Assembly: GCA_019418305.1 (NCBI GenBank)
Contig: DYCA01000047.1
Location: 1-9,427, forward strand
DNA: 9,427 nt
Direction: 5' to 3'
Source: Clostridiales bacterium
Lineage (GTDB): Bacteria; Bacillota; Clostridia; Oscillospirales; Butyricicoccaceae
Shown here in pieces: positions 1 through 6,039 of the stretch. A program made the position numbers and the translations under genes. Every line of letters begins with the position of its first letter. The stretch's first letter is position 1. Under the pieces are notes generated by a model, which saw only the letters and a program-made list of their open reading frames with translations, was not told the origin of the DNA and did not search any database.

Positions 1-25
1 TCAATGCGCTGTAATGGAATCAATA

Positions 26-63
26 AAAATCAGGCCCTCGGCGTTTGCCGAAGGCCTGATTTT
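26..63 (-). terminator. Intrinsic terminator of the MATE gene, overlapping its stop codon
   Basis: Positions 26-42 pair with 47-63 to give a 17-bp stem with a 4-base loop (43-46). Read on the minus strand, the RNA stem is unbroken with one G·U wobble (37 with 52), and its 3' arm ends in a U run (UUUUU at 25-29, partly inside the stem). On the plus strand the same position is a C·A mismatch, so the structure is better formed for minus-strand transcripts. It could still work in both directions for a convergent gene to the left. The TAA of the MATE gene (62-64) lies at the base of the stem. The 25 bases to the left are too few to assign to any gene. Confidence 0.9.
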
Positions 64-1378
64 ATATTTTGCCGGAAGTGAACGCATGCCGGACGCATAG
101 GAGCGTCAAAATAGCCGTTACGGCTTCCACTGCGGGGAAAGCAGCCCACACGCCGGTGACACCGAATAAAGCAGCCAGCGCAAACAAAATGGGCGGAATG
201 GCGGCCACGCCTCGTACCAGTGAAATGGCAAAGCCGATGGCGGTTTGGTCGGAGGCGCTGAAAAATGCAGCCGATACGATATTCAGCCCTGCACACCAGA
301 AGCCGAGAAAGTAAATACGCAAGCCGGGGACCGCATAACCCATCAACACCGGGTCGCCGGCACTGTTGAACGCTGCAGAAATTGGGACGGCACAGGTGCA
401 TACCAGCACATATATTACGGTCGCAATGCCCAATGCGGTGATGATGCCGTAGCGGTACAGGCGGCGCAAGGCGACATGGTCGCCTTCACCGCTGCTGCGG
501 CTGACCAGCGGCTGCATGCCGGTGCTCAGTCCTTGAAAGATGGCGATGGCGACGAGTGCCAGATTGGCAATAATGCCGTAGGCGGCAACGCCGGTATTTC
601 CCGTCAAGCGCAGCAGAATGAGATTAAACAGCAGCAGCACCACACCTGAGGAGGCTTCGCCAATCAGGGAGGACAGTCCGGGCGCGCACAGCGCGGGCAG
701 TGCGCGGACCTGCGGGCGTATGCGCAGCAGATGGAAGCCGCGCGATGGATTGCGCAGATGGCCGATTTGCAGCAGGATGCTGATGATGGGGGAGACGCCG
801 GTAGCAAGCGCCGCGCCGAACATCCCCATACCGAGCGGAAAGATAAACAGATAGTCGAACACGATATTGGACAGGCTGCCGATGACCATGCCGCGCATGG
901 CGCGTCCCGGGTCGCCATCGTTGCGCACAAAGGCAAGCAGCACATTGTTCATGACGAAAAAGGGTGAAAAACTCAGCAGCGTGCGCAGATATACGCTGGT
1001 CAGTGGAAAGGTTTCCGGGTCTGCGCCTAGCAGACGGGCAAGCGGTGCCGCGCCGAATATACCGAGCAGCAGGAACAGCACGCCGATGCCAAGGCCGAGG
1101 TAAACCGCATGTGTAAACGCACGGTCAGCACCGTGCGTATCTTTCTGCGCGCGGCAGATGGAAAACTGCGTCGCGCCGCCCACGCCGGTCATCAGTCCCA
1201 GTCCGTTGAGCAGATTGAACGCAGGAATTGCGATATTGAGCGCGGCAAGGCCGAGCGCGCCCGTACCGAGAGAAACAAAAAAGGTATCGGCAAGAATGTA
1301 GCAGGAAATGCCAATCATACCGAGCATATTAAGCGACGTATAGCGGCAGAATGTACGCAGATTTGCAGTTTTGTTCAT
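62..1378 (-). CDS. MATE-family multidrug/cation antiporter (MepA/NorM-like)
   Basis: This encodes a 438-residue polytopic membrane protein with no signal peptide, the usual size for a MATE transporter of 12 helices in two homologous halves. Family hallmarks are the N-terminal ADTFF segment (residues 30-34) followed by a glycine-rich helix with GVGGA near 65-69, the NDGDP loop at 153-157 between the fourth and fifth helices, and the second-half GLSTGMQPL stretch near 283-291. MATE proteins export drugs or metabolites, usually cationic, in exchange for Na+ or H+. The substrate cannot be read from the sequence. The ATG at 1376-1378 is set by an AGGAGG at 1385-1390 with a 6-base spacer. The gene is monocistronic, with its own promoter and structured leader upstream and a terminator overlapping its stop. 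The family call is firm; sub-family and substrate are inference. Confidence 0.92.
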   Translation of the reverse strand: MNKTANLRTFCRYTSLNMLGMIGISCYILADTFFVSLGTGALGLAALNIAIPAFNLLNGLGLMTGVGGATQFSICRAQKDTHGADRAFTHAVYLGLGIGVLFLLLGIFGAAPLARLLGADPETFPLTSVYLRTLLSFSPFFVMNNVLLAFVRNDGDPGRAMRGMVIGSLSNIVFDYLFIFPLGMGMFGAALATGVSPIISILLQIGHLRNPSRGFHLLRIRPQVRALPALCAPGLSSLIGEASSGVVLLLFNLILLRLTGNTGVAAYGIIANLALVAIAIFQGLSTGMQPLVSRSSGEGDHVALRRLYRYGIITALGIATVIYVLVCTCAVPISAAFNSAGDPVLMGYAVPGLRIYFLGFWCAGLNIVSAAFFSASDQTAIGFAISLVRGVAAIPPILFALAALFGVTGVWAAFPAVEAVTAILTLLCVRHAFTSGKI

Positions 1379-1384
1379 AGGCTT

Positions 1385-1390
1385 CCTCCT
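1385..1390 (-). promoter_or_regulatory. Ribosome binding site of the MATE gene
   Basis: A full AGGAGG on the minus strand lies 6 bases before the ATG at 1378. It sits 8 bases past the short U run that follows leader stem-loop 2, so the hairpin does not cover it directly. Confidence 0.85.
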
Positions 1391-1452
1391 AAGACAGAAA
1401 AGAGCGTCAACCTTTCCATCTTCAAAGGCCTACGATGGAAAGAATGACGCTC
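1391..1452 (-). promoter_or_regulatory. Leader stem-loop 2 of the MATE transcript, possible attenuator
   Basis: Positions 1402-1420 pair with 1434-1452 to give a 19-bp stem, broken only by one U·U mismatch (1410/1444) and one G·U wobble (1411/1443), with a 13-base loop at 1421-1433. On the minus strand the stem is followed by UUUUCUGUCUU (1401-1391), which makes it resemble an intrinsic terminator. It lies downstream of the MATE promoter and upstream of the MATE ribosome binding site, and the preceding gene already has its own terminator at 1537-1574. The position therefore suggests conditional termination in the leader, or an RNA or protein binding site. The loop contains the self-complementary AGGCCT, which could support loop-loop contacts. 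I do not recognise a named riboswitch class. The U run is only moderate, so full termination is uncertain. Confidence 0.6.
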
Positions 1453-1479
1453 AAATTTTTATCCGGCGATAAAAACTCG
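1452..1479 (-). promoter_or_regulatory. Leader stem-loop 1 of the MATE transcript
   Basis: Positions 1456-1463 pair perfectly with 1468-1475 around a 4-base loop (1464-1467). On the minus-strand RNA the stem can extend to 12 bp (1452-1479) using two U·G wobbles. It lies about 16 bases past the predicted transcription start. Its outermost pair shares base 1452 with stem-loop 2, so the two stems abut and may stack or compete at the junction. Function is unknown. Confidence 0.5.
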
Positions 1480-1502
1480 GGTGGATGCACTTTGCGAATT
1501 TC

Positions 1503-1531
1503 AGTATAGCATGGGGAAAAAAGTCTGTCAA
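1503..1531 (-). promoter_or_regulatory. Strong sigma-70/sigma-A type promoter for the MATE gene
   Basis: On the minus strand, TTGACA (1531-1526, a full consensus match) is followed by a 17-base spacer and TATACT (1508-1503, five of six consensus bases), preceded by the extended -10 dinucleotide TG (TGC just before TATACT). Transcription should start near 1495-1496, leaving a leader of about 118 bases before the MATE ATG. The -35 box begins only about 6 bases after the U tract of the preceding gene's terminator. Confidence 0.88.
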
Positions 1532-1536
1532 GCGGG

Positions 1537-1574
1537 AATAAAAACCGCCCCGCACCGGTTAAAGTGCAGGGCGG
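1537..1574 (-). terminator. Intrinsic terminator of the glycosidase gene
   Basis: Positions 1545-1555 pair with 1564-1574 to give an 11-bp GC-rich stem around an 8-base loop. Read on the minus strand, the one non-Watson-Crick pair (1551/1568) is a G·U wobble, and the stem is followed by UUUUUAUU (1544-1537). It begins 17 bases past the TAA of the SLH protein gene (1592-1594). On the plus strand the wobble becomes a C·A mismatch and there is no U tract, so the terminator is oriented for the minus strand. Confidence 0.93.
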
Positions 1575-1591
1575 AGCAAAAGAAATTCTGC

Positions 1592-4591
1592 TTAGAACAG
1601 CGCCAGAATCTTGGCGATTTCGCCGCGGGTGATTTTGCCCAGCGGTTGCAGCGTGTTGTCCTTATAGCCGCCGATGATACCGGCGGAAACACAGGTTTTG
1701 ACCTGTTCCAGCGCCCAGGAGGGAACCGAGGACGCATCCGAGTAGGTCAGTGCAGCAGCTGCATAGCCGCGCGGCAGACAGCGTCCAATGACGGTCATGA
1801 CCTCGGCGCGGGTCATATCCGCATCCGGGGAGAAGTACAGCTCACCGCCATTGTTCGAGCCTTGCATAATGCCTGCCTGCGATACGGCATAGACAGCGCC
1901 GCGTGCCCAGCTCGGGATGTCGGCGTCGTCGGCAAATTCGGTTTGGCCGGTGTAGGACGTGTCCAGACCGAGCAGGCGCGCCATCGTGACGGCAAACTCC
2001 TTGCGCGTCAGGTTGCGGTCGGGGTTAAAGTAGGTTTTGCCGTCGTTGCCGGATTCGCCCTTCATAATGCCGTTTTGATTGAGCAGAGAGGCGTAACCGC
2101 GCGCCCAGTGGTCAGCGGTGTCGGCAAAAACGTTTTTCGCGCTGCCGGCGGTAATCGTAGCCGAGACGCGCGCGCGGTTGCCCGCATCGTCTGAAACGTC
2201 AATCGTGACGCAGTGCGTGCCTTCGCTCAGCGCGCCGGTGGTGACCGACAGGGTCGAGCCGCTCATGCTGGCCTTGCCGGAAACTGTCTTACCGTCTACC
2301 TTTACCACAATGTTGGAGGCGCGCGCCGGATATTTGCCGTTTTCCATCGTGGCCTTGCCGGTGAGGGTAGCCGATGCGCCGGCATCGACCGTCACCGAGG
2401 TGTTGTTCAGTGAAACGGACGGTGTATCCGTATTCGTTACGGCATGGTCAGCGGAGACAACAATCTGGTCCAGATAAAGCGCGCTTTCCGCAGCGCCCGC
2501 GCCGCTGCGCTCCATGCGGATGCCGGTCAGTGTTTGCGCGCCGTCCGGAATGGAGGCGGTCAGCTGCTTCCAGCTGCTGGTGGTTGCGGCGGAGAGGGGA
2601 GCAGTCAGCTCATTGCCCTCTGCATCGGCAAAGACGGCAGTCAGCGTGCTCTGCGTGTTTTCGCCGCGCGCCCAAAGCGTCAGATAGGACATAGCGGAAA
2701 CGTCGGTCTGCGGTACGGAAACGGTCGCAGTCATCACCTTGCTGCCGTCATAGGCAGCCTTGAGCGAGCCGGTGCCGCGGGCAACCTGCGTATAATCGGT
2801 CACAGTGGACAGGGTTACGCCGTCGGTTGCCGTGCAGGGTTGGCTGCTTTCAAAATCAGCAACGGTTTTGGCATCCTGCGGGTCTCCCATGCCGACGCTG
2901 ACCGGAATGGATTTGCTGGTGTTGCCGTAGGAGCAGGTGAGTGTGCCGCTGGCCATGCTGCCGCCTGCGGTGAACACACCGTTTTCATCGACAGTACCCA
3001 CACCACCGGATACACTCCAGGTAAACGAGGTATCAACAGAAGCCATCTTCTGGCCGAGGTGGTAGGCAATACCATCGACGTTGATGCTCTGACCCGGCTT
3101 AAGGGAAATGGAGCTGATATCCTTGCCGTCGTTCTGCAGCGTGATGGACTGAATATCGCCGGTGATGCACACCATCATTGAGCCTTCCACTACGCCGTTT
3201 GAACCGGTGATGGTGGTGCTGCCGGTGGTCATACCAGCGGTAAAAGTCTGGTTGCCCACCGTGCCCAAGTCGCCGGATACGGTGTAGGTCAGGTCGGTCG
3301 GCGCTTCGGCCGGTCCGTAGGATGCGTCTGCGCCCTTGACGGAGAACCATGTTGATGCACCCGGCATGACATAGCGGTAACTCGGCGTGAGGACCGCATG
3401 GGCGGTGATGCCGTCAGCCGGGACGTTGCTGATAAAGAAAATGTAGTTGGCGCAGGAACGCTGCGAGCCGTCCGATGGGCTGGTGATGAGCGAGGTTGTG
3501 CTTTCGCCCGGCTGACGCAGCGCCATGGCGGAAGAGCCGCCGCCATCCAAACAGATGGCGCGCACGCAGCCCAGCGCAAGCAGCTCGTTGCCAAGCTCTT
3601 CTGCGGTCAGACCTACGCTGTGCGAGGACTGGTCGCCATCAATTTCGTAGAGTACAACCGTGCCGTCCGCCTTCACGCCGACCGCGCTGCGCGCGCGCCG
3701 CGAAGAAGCAGCGTCAATACCTGAGGTGGTAACCGTGCTGTTGTCAATCAGCAGCTTGCCGCCGACCGCATATTCGACTTCGGCCCAGTTGCTGTCGCTC
3801 GCGCCCACCCAGAGCGTCACTTCTTCTCCAACAGGGAAGTCCACCCAGGAGGGAACGTTTGCACCGTCCGACTTGGTCAGCACCATCTGGTTGTCCGCAA
3901 TGGTCAGCGGGCTGCTGCCCGTTCCCTTGCTGACTACCTTGAGCTTAATCGAGTGGTTGACCGTCACCGGCGTGTCATCCACACGTTCCAGTACAATATA
4001 GGTTCCTTTGGCAGAAAAGTGCGTGGAATCGTCATAGTTGCGGTCGAGCAGATAGGCGCCCGCGGTGGTGCGTGTTTTGTTGAAGTACGAAACGGAAACC
4101 GTGCCGGATGCACCGGATATCGACATATTCATGGTCGGACGGCCCATGACTGCGGTGCCGTCCGCTTTGAAGCCGACCGCATACTGCCATGCATCGGATG
4201 AAATCAGTTCGCCTTCATCTATGACCAGACCGATTGGAATACCGCTGGACATGACAAAAAAGTCCGCATTGGTGCCGCCGATTACGGTTTTTCCCTGACT
4301 TTCCAGATACTTAACGGCGTTTGTGATGGTTGCCTGACTGCCGTAGAGCTGCTCGTCGGCATAAACCATAATGGGGGAGACGCCGGTATTAGGCGTATAG
4401 GTCAGGAAATTGGCCTTTTGCAGACCGGCCGTGTTCTTGCCTTCCGAGCGGGTATATTGCAGTCCCTGGCCAACCGGATAGGAATACGAGAACGAATTGG
4501 TAAAGGCTGCGCCGGCGGCTGCGGAAACCAGCTGCACGACGGCAAGAGAGGCTGCCAGCAGGCGGATGGGATGGTTTACAAAATGTTTCAT
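1592..4591 (-). CDS. Secreted, SLH-anchored phosphodiester glycosidase (NAGPA/DUF2233 family)
   Basis: This encodes a 999-residue multidomain exoprotein. Residues 1-28 form a signal peptide: positively charged start, hydrophobic core, then SAAAGA/A. Residues from about 60 to 390 form a NAGPA-type domain with GGTNADFF (105-112), a VGVKADGTVVLYEIDG region (304-319), LDGGGSSAM (348-356) and SDGSQR (372-377). About 390-570 looks like two Ig-like modules, 575-716 like a beta-sandwich carbohydrate-binding domain ending in LDQIVVS, and 722-815 like another Ig-like module. Three SLH repeats follow at about 822-875, 886-939 and 950-999, which in Firmicutes bind secondary cell-wall polymer. The family includes the mammalian uncovering enzyme that removes GlcNAc from phosphodiesters; bacterial substrates are mostly unknown, so action on a wall or exopolysaccharide phosphodiester is inference. 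The start at 4591 follows AGGAGG with a short 3-base spacer. The gene lies 59 bases after aroE-aroK and may be read through from it. Confidence 0.88.
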   Translation of the reverse strand: MKHFVNHPIRLLAASLAVVQLVSAAAGAAFTNSFSYSYPVGQGLQYTRSEGKNTAGLQKANFLTYTPNTGVSPIMVYADEQLYGSQATITNAVKYLESQGKTVIGGTNADFFVMSSGIPIGLVIDEGELISSDAWQYAVGFKADGTAVMGRPTMNMSISGASGTVSVSYFNKTRTTAGAYLLDRNYDDSTHFSAKGTYIVLERVDDTPVTVNHSIKLKVVSKGTGSSPLTIADNQMVLTKSDGANVPSWVDFPVGEEVTLWVGASDSNWAEVEYAVGGKLLIDNSTVTTSGIDAASSRRARSAVGVKADGTVVLYEIDGDQSSHSVGLTAEELGNELLALGCVRAICLDGGGSSAMALRQPGESTTSLITSPSDGSQRSCANYIFFISNVPADGITAHAVLTPSYRYVMPGASTWFSVKGADASYGPAEAPTDLTYTVSGDLGTVGNQTFTAGMTTGSTTITGSNGVVEGSMMVCITGDIQSITLQNDGKDISSISLKPGQSINVDGIAYHLGQKMASVDTSFTWSVSGGVGTVDENGVFTAGGSMASGTLTCSYGNTSKSIPVSVGMGDPQDAKTVADFESSQPCTATDGVTLSTVTDYTQVARGTGSLKAAYDGSKVMTATVSVPQTDVSAMSYLTLWARGENTQSTLTAVFADAEGNELTAPLSAATTSSWKQLTASIPDGAQTLTGIRMERSGAGAAESALYLDQIVVSADHAVTNTDTPSVSLNNTSVTVDAGASATLTGKATMENGKYPARASNIVVKVDGKTVSGKASMSGSTLSVTTGALSEGTHCVTIDVSDDAGNRARVSATITAGSAKNVFADTADHWARGYASLLNQNGIMKGESGNDGKTYFNPDRNLTRKEFAVTMARLLGLDTSYTGQTEFADDADIPSWARGAVYAVSQAGIMQGSNNGGELYFSPDADMTRAEVMTVIGRCLPRGYAAAALTYSDASSVPSWALEQVKTCVSAGIIGGYKDNTLQPLGKITRGEIAKILALF

Positions 4592-4650
4592 AGTCCTCCT
4601 CGATTTCTCACAATGGTGAAAACGATTGCTATGCCGCAGTTACGGCGTTA
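4592..4650 (-). other. Short gap between aroE-aroK and the glycosidase gene, with two small stem-loops
   Basis: The gap holds a 4-bp GCCG/CGGC hairpin (4633-4646) without a U tract. It also holds a 7-bp stem (4605-4611 with 4616-4622, loop 4612-4615) that is fully paired only on the minus-strand RNA thanks to a G·U wobble. The second stem ends 5 bases before the glycosidase AGGAGG (4595-4600). Neither looks like a terminator, and I find no convincing -35/-10 pair. The glycosidase is therefore either co-transcribed with the aro genes or uses a promoter too weak to recognise. The second stem could modulate ribosome access. Confidence 0.4.
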
Positions 4651-6036
4651 TCAGATGCTCTTGACGAGCTTTTCCAGCACTTCGGAAATTTTTGGGCTGC
4701 GCACGGAAACATCCGACACATGATGATAGATGCCCTTGCGCGCATTGTACAGACGACGGGTTTCGGCCTGCTTATCCGGTTTGTCCAGAAGCGGACGGGA
4801 GGTGGAATAGGACAGGTTTTTGACAATGCGGTAGTAGGGCGTATCCAGATGAATCAGCAGGCCGGACTGCTTGACCGCCTCTACATTTTCCTGTCGCAGC
4901 ACCGCGCCGCCGCCCAGCGAAAGCACGATGCCGTCGCGCTGGGACAACTCGCGGATATAAGCGCTTTCGCGTTCACGAAAATAGGCTTCTCCGTGTTCTG
5001 CAAAGATGTCCGAGATTTTTTTGCTCTCCTGTGCCTCCAGATACTGGTCGGCGTCGACGAATTCCAATCCCGTCAGGCGGGCGAGCTTGCGGCCGACTGT
5101 GGTTTTGCCGCTGCCCATAAAGCCGCACAGCACGATATTTTGCTTGCCATGCTTTTCATGCAGCCGCTTGACCGCCATTTTTCCGTAGGTGCGGCGAAGG
5201 ATGGTCTCGCAGGCCTGCGGTGCAAACTGCACGCCCGACCAGATGGTCTGTGCGTGCGCGGCCTGCATGACCAGCATGAACAGTCCGTCGCGCACGCGGG
5301 TCTTTTTGGGGTTGGCCAGCTTCATCGTTGCCGTGACGGGCGGGTTATAAATCGCGTCAAACACATATTCGGTTTTGTGCGGCAGATAGTGTAGGGGAGC
5401 GACATTTTCCTTGGGATACATGCCCACCGGTGTAGAATTGAGGACAATTTGAATATCGCGCGGGATGTGCCGGCGGTTAAATACGGAAACATGTGCGCCG
5501 GGCACGGCGTCGCACAGCTGTTTTTGCAGCGCCGCGGCCTTTTCCATATTGCGTCCCGTGATGGTCAGGTATGCCCCTTGCGTGATGCAGTGATACGCCA
5601 TGACCGCGGCGGCGCCGCCATAGCCGAGCAGCAGCACCTTTTTGCCGCGTAGTTTGGCGCCGTCGCGCGAAAGCGATTCCGCAAAACCCAGAATATCCGT
5701 GTTGTATCCGACCGCGCGCCCGTCGCGGAAGGCAACCGTGTTGACCGAATGCAGGTCGCGTGCGGCAGTATCGACTTCATCGAGCAGGTCGATAACCGCT
5801 TTTTTATGCGGGATGGTGCAGTTGATGCCCTTGAGTTTATGCTTTGCCAGCTCAAACGCTTCGGGTAGGTTTTCGGGCGGCACGGCTACGCCGATGTAAT
5901 CCGCGTCCTGTCCGGAGGCTTCAAACAGCTGCGCGTGCAGCTCCGGACTCATCGTATGGCCGAGAGGCCAGCCAAACAGAGCATAGGTTGCTTTATTCGG
6001 CTCAAAGGCGCGGAATTCCTCCATAGTCAGCAGCAT
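4651..6036 (-). CDS. aroE/aroK: Bifunctional shikimate dehydrogenase / shikimate kinase (AroE-AroK fusion)
   Basis: This 461-residue protein carries two consecutive shikimate pathway steps: reduction of 3-dehydroshikimate to shikimate, then ATP-dependent phosphorylation to shikimate 3-phosphate. Residues 1 to about 285 are shikimate dehydrogenase. They show GHTMSP (26-31, substrate loop), INCTIPHK with catalytic Lys78, YNTDILGF with Asp114, the nucleotide loop GYGGAA (138-143), NSTPVGM (200-206) and the QAAHAQ helix (258-263). Residues from about 298 to 461 are shikimate kinase. They show Walker A GFMGSGKT (305-312), the DAD motif (328-330), FRERE (353-357) with the shikimate-binding Arg, GGGAV (375-379) and RPLL (414-417). 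Each half is about the length of a normal stand-alone enzyme, and the linker is short. The ATG at 6036 starts 3 bases after the aroA stop, with a G-run at 6044-6049 as a possible binding site. An in-frame ATG at 6024 is a less likely alternative. Cytoplasmic. Confidence 0.96.
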   Translation of the reverse strand: MLLTMEEFRAFEPNKATYALFGWPLGHTMSPELHAQLFEASGQDADYIGVAVPPENLPEAFELAKHKLKGINCTIPHKKAVIDLLDEVDTAARDLHSVNTVAFRDGRAVGYNTDILGFAESLSRDGAKLRGKKVLLLGYGGAAAVMAYHCITQGAYLTITGRNMEKAAALQKQLCDAVPGAHVSVFNRRHIPRDIQIVLNSTPVGMYPKENVAPLHYLPHKTEYVFDAIYNPPVTATMKLANPKKTRVRDGLFMLVMQAAHAQTIWSGVQFAPQACETILRRTYGKMAVKRLHEKHGKQNIVLCGFMGSGKTTVGRKLARLTGLEFVDADQYLEAQESKKISDIFAEHGEAYFRERESAYIRELSQRDGIVLSLGGGAVLRQENVEAVKQSGLLIHLDTPYYRIVKNLSYSTSRPLLDKPDKQAETRRLYNARKGIYHHVSDVSVRSPKISEVLEKLVKSI

Positions 6037-6039
6037 GAC

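Noticed and set aside
1..25. Possible end of a convergent plus-strand gene (in-frame TAA at 12-14)
   Set aside because: Only a few codons are visible, and nothing separates it from chance.
1391..1452. Stem-loop 2 as the terminator of the glycosidase gene
   Set aside because: That gene already has a stronger terminator at 1537-1574, and the MATE promoter lies between the two, so stem-loop 2 belongs to the MATE leader.
1422..1490. Leader frame of 22 codons starting from GTG at 1490 in the MATE leader
   Set aside because: It starts only about 5 bases after the predicted transcription start with no ribosome binding site. It would require leaderless initiation from GTG, so it is unsupported, although its stop falls in the loop of stem-loop 2.
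2444..3181. Open frame on the plus strand inside the glycosidase gene (about 245 codons)
   Set aside because: Antisense shadow. The minus-strand frame has coherent domains, a signal peptide and SLH repeats.
4633..4646. GCCG/CGGC hairpin after aroE-aroK as a terminator
   Set aside because: Only 4 bp with a 6-base loop and no following U run, too weak to call a terminator.
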